Below, in pieces: positions 18,337 to 26,800 of a DNA stretch of 64,000 nucleotides. The stretch comes from an uncultured Photobacterium sp. Lineage in GTDB: Bacteria; Pseudomonadota; Gammaproteobacteria; Enterobacterales; Vibrionaceae. The translations under genes and the position numbers were made by a program. The DNA lies in the NCBI RefSeq assembly GCF_947502415.1, contig NZ_CANMZV010000018.1, forward strand, positions 35,645 through 99,644. Direction: 5' to 3'. How positions within the stretch are numbered: the stretch's first letter is position 1; each line of letters starts with the position of its first letter. The notes under the pieces are model-generated. The model was not told where the DNA came from, did not search any database, and was given only the letters and a program-made list of their open reading frames with translations.

Positions 18337-19554
18337 TTATGCCCTCGCGTTCAAGGCAATCACTGGCGTTAACCTTGATGCCCTTTTTGCCGGGAAATAG
18401 GCGGCCATCAGCGCCAGCACACCGGTAACACTAAGGGCCATCATCACCGCATCAAAAGTAATTTGCGGGATACCAAGCCAATCTGGCATACCGATTACCG
18501 CCATCAATGTCACAATGGCGCAGGAAAGCATTAATCCGATCCCGGTACCGGCTATCACCAACAAGCCACCTTCGGTAATAAACTGAAGTAATATTGACGT
18601 TGGCGTCGCACCAATAGCTAAGCGAATACCAATTTCTCGGGTGCGTTCTGTTACCGATAAAAACATAATATTGGCAACCCCTAACGCTCCCACGGCCAAG
18701 GTCATAGCACCACTGATACCTAGAAACAATTGAATACCGCGAAACAGAGCCGTAAAAAATTTAGCACTTTGGCTGAAATCAGGAAGATACATCGCACGAC
18801 TATCTGTCGGGTCAAAATGCTGCTGTTTTGCAAAGAAAGAAATCAGGCTTTTTCTCAACACAACACCGGAGATGCCTTCTGCTGGATCAACCAGCAACAT
18901 TGATGGGTTCTTCTGCCACAGGTCAGTAAATGTCGGGCTTGGCATCATGACCTGCTGCTCGTCATTATCCATTCGGAATCCCCCTTCACTTTGCTCGGTT
19001 ATACCGATAACAGTAAAAGGAACAGCATTCACTTTGACTTGCCCTCCCAAAGACAAACCAGCGATATTGGCTAGTTGCCAGCCCACAACTACCACTCGAT
19101 TATGGTTTTTAATATCACTCGGGGTGATATTACGAGAGCCCTTCGTTAACTTGAACTTTCGCCAGGTAACAAAACGGCCATCAACACCACGGACATAACC
19201 GGGCAAACTACGACCTTGCGTATCAGTGACTGTGGCTTCCCAGTTTTCGTAAACCACCGCAAGCCCTTTTATTGCAGGCTGGTGTTCCAATTGTCGCATT
19301 TCAGCTTCAGTAATAGTCACCATCCGCCTGGCAGGCAGTCCCTGCCAGGGCTTACTGGTCATTTCCGGGTAAACAGACTGGGTATCGCTCATCAAAACAG
19401 CAAATGACTTAGTGTTCACCTGATAAAAACCTTCACCAAGAGCCACCAGCACCAGTACAGAGACAATCCCCCATACAATAGCAATCACCGCCAGCAAGCT
19501 ACGCAGCCGGTGTGCCATTAAAGTCTGAAGCGTCTGTTGAAGCATTGCGCTCAT
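18337..19554 (-). CDS. MacB-like ABC permease, first copy
   Basis: A 405-residue inner-membrane permease with the same plan: N-terminal helix (LRSLLAVIAIVWGIVSVLVLVALGEG), periplasmic MacB_PCD domain, and FtsX domain with GALGVANIMFLSVTERTREIGIRLAIGATPTSI and the last motif FPAKRASRLTPVIAL. The ATG overlaps the TolC-like stop by four bases (ATGA), indicating coupled translation. Partner of the following permease; sequence divergence between the two indicates distinct roles rather than recent duplication. Confidence 0.9.
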   Translation of the reverse strand: MSAMLQQTLQTLMAHRLRSLLAVIAIVWGIVSVLVLVALGEGFYQVNTKSFAVLMSDTQSVYPEMTSKPWQGLPARRMVTITEAEMRQLEHQPAIKGLAVVYENWEATVTDTQGRSLPGYVRGVDGRFVTWRKFKLTKGSRNITPSDIKNHNRVVVVGWQLANIAGLSLGGQVKVNAVPFTVIGITEQSEGGFRMDNDEQQVMMPSPTFTDLWQKNPSMLLVDPAEGISGVVLRKSLISFFAKQQHFDPTDSRAMYLPDFSQSAKFFTALFRGIQLFLGISGAMTLAVGALGVANIMFLSVTERTREIGIRLAIGATPTSILLQFITEGGLLVIAGTGIGLMLSCAIVTLMAVIGMPDWLGIPQITFDAVMMALSVTGVLALMAAYFPAKRASRLTPVIALNARA

Positions 19555-20858
19555 GATTGTAATGCCCGAGATATTTGCTTAACGGCATCGTCATTGAGCT
19601 GACCAACGGATTTAAGCAGTTCAACCCGATGTAACCAGTATTGGTAAAGCAATGATTGCAAAAGGTTTCTACTATCAAACAGATTATTGTGCGCAGTGAT
19701 CACATCACTGGCCTCAGCAAGACCTGCTTTATAGACCATTTGCTTGCTCTCAAGTGCCTTTTCTCGCGAACTAATTTGTCGCTGAGCCATTTCAACACGC
19801 TGCCAGTCAAGGTCAATCTGATTAAACCGGCTCTGAATCAATTGTTTGATATTGATTTCAACCAAACGGACATCCTGTTTGGCTTGCATGACATCCAGCT
19901 TCGCCAGATCAACATTGGCACGCGTCGCGCCATTAAGATCAAGAGGCAAATTTAAAGAGATATTGGCGCTCAAGTCATCATTACGTGCTTTGTCGTTATC
20001 ACTGTACATGACCCGTCCGGTGACCGTCGGATAGTAACCGGATTGAGCCTGCTCCTGCTTAAATTCAACTGATCTTAGCTTTTGTTTCGCCGCAAGCAAT
20101 TCGGGACTATTATTCTTCGCCAGTGTTAGCCATTCACCTTGGTCCTCAACTACCATCTGTGGCTGTGTCAGATTCTTTGTACTGATTTCATCGACCTGCT
20201 GCGGAAAATGACTAATTAAGGCTGCCAGATCTGCTTTCTTTTGTTCAAGATCAGAATGCCGGGCCAGTAGCGTCGCTTCAATATCAAGCTGATTTGCCCG
20301 GGTATCTTCGAACTCAGTGGACATCACCTTACCGGCTTTATAGTTCTGCTCAATGACATTGAGCATCTTTGCACTTTCTTTCCGCTTTTGCTCGGCCAGG
20401 CGCAAATCGCCCTGAGTTTTAGCCAAATCAAGATAAGCCGTAATCAGTTTTTCAGCCAAGTCATTATGTGCTTGCTGGCCCCTTAATTGCGACTCCAGCG
20501 CTGACGCCTCAGCAGCATCCAATTTAGACCATTTACTGCTATCCCACAGAACCTGATTCAAAGTGACATTGTAACCATTACTGTATTGTCCATGCTCGTG
20601 CCAATCCCAATCGCTGCTAGCGCCAAGCGACAACTCGGGAAGCAATTCACTGCGGCTGCTACGCACATTTGCCTCACCGATTTTTTCGCTAATCTGTGCC
20701 TTCTGATAGTTAGGATCATAAGCTTTCGCCGCATCCCAAGCCTGCTCGATAGTGAGTGCGTAGCTCTGCATACTCGCACTAAGCAATATCAGAGACAAAC
20801 CAGTGCACACCGTTTTCGGAAAGGCTGGACGTTTGTAATTAAAATATCGACTAGGCAT
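19551..20858 (-). CDS. TolC-family outer-membrane efflux channel
   Basis: 435 residues with a signal peptide (LSLILLSASMQSYA) and the duplicated OEP coiled-coil plan: long helices around residues 85-215 and 300-410, each rich in Gln/Lys/Glu and preceded by a strand pair. YDPNYQKAQISEKIGEANVRSSRSELLPELSLGAS in sequence is the typical OEP start (quoted in shortened form: DPNYQKAQ, ANVRSSRSELLPELSLG). Dedicated outer-membrane exit duct for the ABC pump. The ATG overlaps the adaptor stop by eight bases (ATGCCTAG). Confidence 0.9.
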   Translation of the reverse strand: MPSRYFNYKRPAFPKTVCTGLSLILLSASMQSYALTIEQAWDAAKAYDPNYQKAQISEKIGEANVRSSRSELLPELSLGASSDWDWHEHGQYSNGYNVTLNQVLWDSSKWSKLDAAEASALESQLRGQQAHNDLAEKLITAYLDLAKTQGDLRLAEQKRKESAKMLNVIEQNYKAGKVMSTEFEDTRANQLDIEATLLARHSDLEQKKADLAALISHFPQQVDEISTKNLTQPQMVVEDQGEWLTLAKNNSPELLAAKQKLRSVEFKQEQAQSGYYPTVTGRVMYSDNDKARNDDLSANISLNLPLDLNGATRANVDLAKLDVMQAKQDVRLVEINIKQLIQSRFNQIDLDWQRVEMAQRQISSREKALESKQMVYKAGLAEASDVITAHNNLFDSRNLLQSLLYQYWLHRVELLKSVGQLNDDAVKQISRALQS

Positions 20859-21981
20859 TCGGCGCCCCCATCATGCTTGAATCTACTACTTCATCCCCAT
20901 CCTTCAGGCCAGATAACACTTCAACATTAATGCCGTCTGAAAGGCCGAGCACAACAGGCTTGGTATGAAAACCCTGTTCAGATTCATCTGATACCAGTAC
21001 CCCTGGCTCTTCGCCTTCAAATTGCAATACACGCTCTGGAATGGTGGTCACTGATTCTGCTTTTTTCAGGGTGATTTTTGCTGTTGCCGAAAAACCGGAG
21101 CGGACTGTAATACCTTCAGGGAACTGAATATCACCGACTTCCACTTCGAAACCATTATCAAAGCTTTGGTTGCTGTTACTTGACGTGGCATTAAGCTTTT
21201 CAGACTGAACAGCCACCTTACTTAAGGTGCCTGTTAATTCCTGTTCAGGGTATGGTGCGAGGGTGATAGTTACAGACATACCGACATGCAATTGCGCGGC
21301 ATCATGTTCACTGACGCTACCTTTGAAAATCATGTCGTTCATATCTGCCAGCGACATCATCTCCGTTGCGGACTGGCTGGATTCTGTGGAAATAATCGGC
21401 TCACCGACTTCCACTTTCAGATTTAAAATGGTGCCGCGGATCGGAGCAAAAATAGTAGATGTCAGCCTGGATTCACCGACTGATGATTCCCCACTTCGGA
21501 TCAAATCTAAGTTTTGCTGCTTTTGCTGTAGATCAGCCATCGCGCGCTTCACTTTGGCTTTAGCTTCAATATATTGGCCATAGTTTTCCGGCACAATTTC
21601 CTGATCGACAAGACGCTTCAGATTCTCTAGTTGTCTTTGACTGGATTCAAGTTCGGCTTCACTTGACATCAGTTCTGTCATTGCCTGTGTAAGACGAGCA
21701 GGTGTTGGGTTCGGGCGGATTTTAAATAACGGCATACCAACTTCTATGTTATCACCCACCTTGTGATAAACCTCGCCGACAATACCTTCAATCTGCGATT
21801 TGATCTGTACCGAGTGTGCAGGGACTATCTGCCCCACTGCCACCGCCTGCTTTTCGATCGTACCGGTCGTTGCCATGATTACAGGCAAAACGTTATCAGT
21901 CTCAGCTACCGGGTACGAGTAGTACCTTACACCGGCCAAGCAAACAGCAGTCAATGACGCTGCTATCCAGCGCTTTTTCAT
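20851..21981 (-). CDS. Periplasmic adaptor (HlyD/MacA-like) of efflux operon
   Basis: A 376-residue membrane-fusion protein. An N-terminal anchor (residues 5-20) precedes the first half of the lipoyl domain (IEKQAVAVGQIVPAHSVQIKSQIEGIVGEVYHKVGDNIEVG, written here as ordered motifs VGQIVPAHSVQIKSQ and GIVGEVYHKVGD). A helical hairpin (about 95-160, SSEAELESSQRQLENLKRLV) and the second lipoyl half (STIFAPIRGTILNLKVEVGE) follow, then beta-barrel and membrane-proximal domains. First gene of the operon adaptor, TolC, permease, permease, ATPase. Operons with this architecture export peptides, macrolides or lipophilic metabolites; the actual substrate is unknown. Confidence 0.92.
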   Translation of the reverse strand: MKKRWIAASLTAVCLAGVRYYSYPVAETDNVLPVIMATTGTIEKQAVAVGQIVPAHSVQIKSQIEGIVGEVYHKVGDNIEVGMPLFKIRPNPTPARLTQAMTELMSSEAELESSQRQLENLKRLVDQEIVPENYGQYIEAKAKVKRAMADLQQKQQNLDLIRSGESSVGESRLTSTIFAPIRGTILNLKVEVGEPIISTESSQSATEMMSLADMNDMIFKGSVSEHDAAQLHVGMSVTITLAPYPEQELTGTLSKVAVQSEKLNATSSNSNQSFDNGFEVEVGDIQFPEGITVRSGFSATAKITLKKAESVTTIPERVLQFEGEEPGVLVSDESEQGFHTKPVVLGLSDGINVEVLSGLKDGDEVVDSSMMGAPNA

Positions 21982-22435
21982 AATGTATTCCGTCGTTGAT
22001 AAGAAGATAAAGGAAGAACATGTATCGAATAGCCACCAGACATCAACCGGACTATCGAAGCGAAACTATGCCTAAACCGACAAATGTTCTTTGTACTTAT
22101 TTGTCATGTTTTGTACTAAACAGTTCAACTTTTGAAAGCATTAAACAGTAATTACTTATCGTTAGTCAATAAGTAATTATCATGTAGTAGCAATTCAGAA
22201 GAACAAGATGCCCTAGTAGACTTTCAAAAAAATTCGATATTGTTAGCGCTATTATCAAACATCAACAAAGCAGAAAAATATGAACCAAGCTTTTATCATA
22301 CAAATAAAACACTTCGAAAGAAATCCTTACGGACAATGAATTGGTATATTTTTACCTATAAATCATGCAGTTACTCTGACAACCTGCCCCCCCCCCTACC
22401 AATGCGGCAAATCGCCAAACAAGTAGAAAGAATGT
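21982..22435. other. Intergenic region with efflux-operon control elements
   Basis: 454 bases between the efflux operon and the GNAT-YoaP gene; the latter ends here, so the region should hold the efflux promoter. Visible elements are two direct repeats ttgtact at 22091-22097 and 22111-22117, spaced exactly 20 bases, and a run of ten C at 22387-22396. A 69-codon open frame on the plus strand (22240-22449) has no ribosome site and runs into the neighbouring gene; not called. Confidence 0.5.
22091..22117. repeat. 20-bp-spaced direct repeats upstream of efflux operon
   Basis: ttgtact occurs twice on the same helical face, two turns apart, about 110-136 bases before the adaptor start. Tandem half-sites like this are usual for response-regulator dimers; the regulator is unknown. 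Confidence 0.4.
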
Positions 22436-23245
22436 TTAGGACCGCTTAATTTTAGAGATCGCTTTGTCGAACCGACTATCCATGCAAACACTAACATCCG
22501 TCGTCACAAACTGCCCGTTATAGAAAAGGCTAAAAATAGTCGCCGGTGTCGGTGATAACTGCGCCTGCTCGGCTGTTTCAAACTTAATAACCTTAAGAGG
22601 CAAACCGCGGTTACTTGCAGTTTCCACCAACGATGTCGATACATGGTACTCAGTAAACGGGCATCGATTAGAGTAATAAACAACGATCCCTTTATTATCT
22701 TCGCCTTCATTGCCTGTTTCTGTGTCTTCGCTAACAAGGCTATTCCCCACACTCGCGTTATCATTAAAACTAGGTGTCGGGGCTTCAGGGTTAATCTTCA
22801 GAACCAAAAGGTTGAACCCCTGATCTGTGGTCGCACACACTTCAATGCCTTGTCGTAATAGCCACTTTCCATCGCTCATGAAGTGACATTTTTTTGCGCC
22901 GACGACCGTCACCAGACCGTCCTTGCCTTGCGCTCTGGCATCATTAATAGCCATGTTAAGCAATGCTTTACCATGACCATGCCCTTTGTATTTTCCGGAA
23001 ACCCAAAAGCAATTTATCAGCAAGTAATTTGGCGCTGATACCGGCACCCAGCCCGCCTCAGCCGGACCATATTCAATAAATACCTTTGCTCGCTCATCCA
23101 AACGAATGAAGCGATAACCGTTATCGAATTCTTTCGCTAACCAATTTTTCTTTAATTGATAACCTTCCGCACATTTTTTATCCGAAAAAGCACAGCAGAT
23201 ATGCTCGGTATCTAAAAGTGCTTTGGTCAGCGAGAAATAAGCCAT
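22436..23245 (-). CDS. GNAT acetyltransferase fused to YoaP domain
   Basis: A 269-residue two-domain protein. The N-terminal GNAT domain (residues about 30-155) has the acetyl-CoA loop KYKGHGHGKALLNMAI following the strand NYLLINCFWV. The C-terminal part (about 185-265) resembles the YoaP family domain, with a thioredoxin-like strand VVYYSNRCPFTEY and TPATIFSLFYNGQFVTTD. The single Cys in NRCPFTEY sits where a thioredoxin-fold active site would be, but there is no CxxC. Members of this fusion family are uncharacterised. The acidic linker (EDTETGNEGED) joins the domains. No operon partner. Confidence 0.8.
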   Translation of the reverse strand: MAYFSLTKALLDTEHICCAFSDKKCAEGYQLKKNWLAKEFDNGYRFIRLDERAKVFIEYGPAEAGWVPVSAPNYLLINCFWVSGKYKGHGHGKALLNMAINDARAQGKDGLVTVVGAKKCHFMSDGKWLLRQGIEVCATTDQGFNLLVLKINPEAPTPSFNDNASVGNSLVSEDTETGNEGEDNKGIVVYYSNRCPFTEYHVSTSLVETASNRGLPLKVIKFETAEQAQLSPTPATIFSLFYNGQFVTTDVSVCMDSRFDKAISKIKRS

Positions 23246-23406
23246 TCTACCTCCATGTCGGATGCCAATTTTGTTCCATTTGATACAATCACAAGATGAT
23301 CAATTTATATGCAGCTGATCGCAATAAACAGTACACCCTATAGCGACAGGTGTCTGTTAGGCCTCCCTATTACTGCGTAGAGGTTTGCACTTTAAGTACA
23401 AAAAAA

Positions 23407-23432
23407 AGCGCCGGATATTGCTATCCGGCGCT
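23407..23432 (-). terminator. Terminator of U32 peptidase gene
   Basis: An 11-bp GC-rich perfect stem agcgccggata/tatccggcgct with a four-base loop; followed on the minus strand by a run of T. Confidence 0.9.
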
Positions 23433-23451
23433 CGGTGTTCGATATTCGAAA

Positions 23452-25695
23452 TTACAGCCCTTTGATGTATTGAGCCTTGATAGTCGGTGATATCACCGAT
23501 TCGATATCCGCTTTGGCATTCGGTTCCCCATTTAATAGCTGCTGGAACAACCCAATAACCCCAACCTTATCCAAGCCAATATTGGTCTGAGTTTGAATAT
23601 CTCTCAAATCAATGAAATAGCTCGAAAACTTCCCTGGCAGATCCGACAGGATATCCATATTGAGATAGTTATGCTCACTATACATAGTATTGTGGCTGCC
23701 TTTTTGTTTATCAACCACAAACGAAGCTTCTTTCAAACTTAAAATCGATGCTGATTTATCACATTTTCTCAGGCATTTATGATCGAAGCGCTTCTTCTTA
23801 CACCCTACAGTCTGGTGAAACAGGCACTGGCGACTGGTCAGCAACATAAGTGGGTGATAGATACTGTAAAACAGCTTGAAGCTATCAGGCCTAACGATGT
23901 TCTTAACCTGCAGCTTCTTTATTTCATTAGAGATAAACGAGCCGCAGCAGTTGAACTCTTCTTTCATACACTTGAGGCTAAATGAATTCGTGACATTAAG
24001 CTGCGGGCCTGCAATCCAGTCAATTCCTTTTTCATATGCCGCATAGGCGACACCTGTATTGTTTGTCACAATCAGTTTAGGTTTCACCAACGCTAAGAAT
24101 TCAACAGCAGCCTCATAGTTTTCACCTATCAAGATAGCCGGAAACCATGGGATCAATGTTTCATTTTGCGCAAACAACTCAACCATCGGAGACAACTCAG
24201 CTTGCATAGCTTCAGGAAGCTGGTAATAAATATCTGCTGTTGTCGAATCACACAGTGCAACATCTTCCTTCGATGAAACCAGTACCGACAATGTCGGATT
24301 AGTATCCAAGCTTCCTGTTTTGTCCAACACGGGTGTATCAATCGGCGCAATAACCGGCTTATTGCCATTCATGATAATGGCAATCTGCTCCTTCATCGCC
24401 GCCAGCTCGTTAAAAGGTACAAACAGGTGGCTAACTGATGGGTCAATGATGAATGATTCAATATAGTACTCAGCGTTATTCAAACAGTTGAGCCATTTTT
24501 CATCACATGTATTATCAATTGTGTATTTGCCTGAAGTGAACAAAACAGACTCAGAATAAACATCGAAAGTATGCTCAGGCGAAGAAACCGTAACCTTCAA
24601 CTTGCTATCCGACTGACCTGACAAACTAACAGTCAGCGGTTGCTTATCGATACTTAAGTCTTGGATCTTCTCTTCGACGGTCTTAATGATATCCGTTTTA
24701 TCATCGTACAGTTTTTTCTTAACCTGCTTCAGGTCTTCTTCACTGGTGCAGTTGTGTACCTTGGAAAAATGTTTCGCCGAATTGTCACGAGGATTATCAA
24801 TAAACATATTCTTATTGATATCCCCCATCAAATAACCATTTGAAAAATCACGGTTAAACACGGTATACAGCTCAGTATTATCCGATAGCAGCTCTTCATT
24901 ATTACAATAACTATTAAGTTGTTTATTCCAGTTATCAACTGCCGTATACACATAGTGAGACTTTTTGATCCGGCCTTCTACCTTAAATGAATAGACGCCG
25001 GCATCGGCCAGCACTTTCATATCGAAGAACGCTGAATTATCCTTCATGTTAAGTGGATAGTCCTTGCCTGCCGCCGTGGTTTGATATTGATCCCGGCATG
25101 GTTGGCTACAACGTCCACGGTTGCCTGAACTGCCATTGCGTACTGAACTGATGTAACAAAGGCCAGAAAAGCCGATACAATAAGAGCCATGCACAAACAC
25201 TTCCGTCAGCACATTATGGTCAAGGCCAAAATATGACAAGTGTTTGATTTCATCGATGTTTAACTCACGTGATAAGTTAACGCGGCTAGCTGTCAACTTA
25301 CTGAAAAAACAGATCTGCCCTACATTGTGGGTATTAACCTGTGTAGAAGCATGAACATCTAGATCTTTAAAATGCTCTTTCAGGATATAAAACAGACCTA
25401 GATCCTGAACAATAACCCCATCAATCTTGGTATTAACCAACTTATTCAATAAGCGAACAATGGCCGGGATCTCACTCTCCAAGATTATAATGTTCAGTGT
25501 TAGAAATATTTTGCAGTTGTGTTTGTGAGCAAGTCTGACTACACCATTCAAGTTATCAAATGTTAAGTTTGTAGCGCGATTCCTGGCATTAAAGTTATCA
25601 AGTCCGCAATATATTGCATCTGCACCTGCAACAATCGCAGCTTTTATAGACTCAATATCGCCACCTGGTGCCAATAACTCAAACTTGTTTCTCAT
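23452..25695 (-). CDS. U32-family peptidase / RlhA-like protein
   Basis: A 747-residue protein with a U32 N-terminal TIM-barrel-like domain: FELLAPGGDIESIKAAIVAGADAIYCG, VHASTQVNT, SRELNIDEI, and the Fe-S-type cysteine set in FVHGSYCIGFSGLCYIS and GRCSQPCRDQY. E. coli members of this family (RlhA, TrhP) insert hydroxyl groups into rRNA or tRNA, so an RNA-hydroxylating role is more likely than proteolysis, but cannot be fixed here. The C-terminal 350 residues differ from RlhA and carry a second Cys cluster (CKKKRFDHKCLRKCDK). The start at 25695 (MRNKFELLAPGG) fits the family. Confidence 0.82.
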   Translation of the reverse strand: MRNKFELLAPGGDIESIKAAIVAGADAIYCGLDNFNARNRATNLTFDNLNGVVRLAHKHNCKIFLTLNIIILESEIPAIVRLLNKLVNTKIDGVIVQDLGLFYILKEHFKDLDVHASTQVNTHNVGQICFFSKLTASRVNLSRELNIDEIKHLSYFGLDHNVLTEVFVHGSYCIGFSGLCYISSVRNGSSGNRGRCSQPCRDQYQTTAAGKDYPLNMKDNSAFFDMKVLADAGVYSFKVEGRIKKSHYVYTAVDNWNKQLNSYCNNEELLSDNTELYTVFNRDFSNGYLMGDINKNMFIDNPRDNSAKHFSKVHNCTSEEDLKQVKKKLYDDKTDIIKTVEEKIQDLSIDKQPLTVSLSGQSDSKLKVTVSSPEHTFDVYSESVLFTSGKYTIDNTCDEKWLNCLNNAEYYIESFIIDPSVSHLFVPFNELAAMKEQIAIIMNGNKPVIAPIDTPVLDKTGSLDTNPTLSVLVSSKEDVALCDSTTADIYYQLPEAMQAELSPMVELFAQNETLIPWFPAILIGENYEAAVEFLALVKPKLIVTNNTGVAYAAYEKGIDWIAGPQLNVTNSFSLKCMKEEFNCCGSFISNEIKKLQVKNIVRPDSFKLFYSIYHPLMLLTSRQCLFHQTVGCKKKRFDHKCLRKCDKSASILSLKEASFVVDKQKGSHNTMYSEHNYLNMDILSDLPGKFSSYFIDLRDIQTQTNIGLDKVGVIGLFQQLLNGEPNAKADIESVISPTIKAQYIKGL

Positions 25696-25956
25696 AGCGA
25701 CATAACCCACTTGTCTATTTTACTTTATTTCAAGGGGGCGTATTTTACGCGTAAGATTTTAGCCTTGTCTATAAATGTGGTTTTTATTATTTTTTTGCCA
25801 GATACTCAAACCTGCATCCGACAAGAAAACCATTATCCGGAATAGTTCGCATTATCAAAATAAAGGGGTGGAAAATGATAAAAGATCAGTTAGAAGTGGC
25901 GCAAACAAAAGAGCCACTCCATTACGTCGATTTGTGCCTATTATGAGCAACCGTGC

Positions 25957-26679
25957 TTAATCGGTTAGATAGAAGGTAATCGTTGTTACAACACGAACAT
26001 CTTTTTCAATTTTTTCCGTATCACCATAGCTATTGCCTGCATCTTTGATAAAGAAACTTCCCTGACGGGCACTACGGATCCCACCAACGTTAACGCCCGC
26101 ATTCTGGGCAAACTCATTGGCGGCAACACGTGCGTTTTTAGTTGCTTCCCGCAACATTTCAGGCTTGATGTCATTTAGCTTGGTAAACAAATAAGCTGGC
26201 GCTCTGTTTTCAATATCAATGCCCTGTGCAATAAGGGTATTCACATTTGCCCTGACTTTTGAAACAAGCTCAACATCATGGGTATTTACAACAATTGAAC
26301 CAATCAATGAATGCTTTTGATCAACTAAATTTTGTTTATCATCTCTGTATTCTTCAGGGTAGTAATCTATGACACCAATTTCAATTTCACTCTCTTTAAA
26401 GCCCTTTTCTTTTAATAGGTCAATAATTACTTTCTGTCGTTGTTCAGCTTCTGCATATAACTTAGGTAATTCCCCTTTGCTTTTTCCGGTAACACTAAAT
26501 ACCAACTCCCAAGTTGCAGTATCTGCGCGTACACGGCGCTCGGCCAACCCTTTAGCCTCTGCGGTATTTAAAGCAACCTTGGAGTTATATATTGTCTGAC
26601 TAATAAAATATCCTGCGATACTCAATCCAATCGCCAAAAATATACCAAGAAAAATTAACCCTTTCTGATTATTATCCAT
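25957..26679 (-). CDS. SIMPL-domain protein, membrane anchored
   Basis: 240 residues. Start ATG 26679 (MDNNQKGLIFLG) with AGGTGG five bases upstream. One N-terminal transmembrane helix (about 6-28) acts as an uncleaved anchor. The remainder is a SIMPL (DUF541) domain: AEGKGLAERRVRADTATWELVF-like opening (seen as AKGLAERRVRADTATW), repeated GF-x-E-x-E-I (KGFKESEIEIGVIDYYPE), then ATKNARVAANEFAQNAG and the last strand VRVVTTITFYL. SIMPL proteins are periplasmic oligomers associated with envelope or oxidative stress; function poorly defined. Confidence 0.88.
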   Translation of the reverse strand: MDNNQKGLIFLGIFLAIGLSIAGYFISQTIYNSKVALNTAEAKGLAERRVRADTATWELVFSVTGKSKGELPKLYAEAEQRQKVIIDLLKEKGFKESEIEIGVIDYYPEEYRDDKQNLVDQKHSLIGSIVVNTHDVELVSKVRANVNTLIAQGIDIENRAPAYLFTKLNDIKPEMLREATKNARVAANEFAQNAGVNVGGIRSARQGSFFIKDAGNSYGDTEKIEKDVRVVTTITFYLTD

Positions 26680-26800
26680 AACGTCCACCTAATTCATTAA
26701 CACCTGTTGATTCAGATACTATACGATGAGAAGCATAAACAGTGTCATAATAATGACAATAATCGAGTTATATCACTGGTAAATAAGAAAAGACCGGAAA

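Noticed and set aside
22240..22449. 69-codon plus-strand open frame
   Set aside because: No ribosome site, low-complexity composition, includes the C10 run and overlaps the end of the GNAT-YoaP gene.
25775..25960. 61-codon plus-strand frame
   Set aside because: Lies in the leader region between U32 and SIMPL genes without ribosome site; composition not protein-like.
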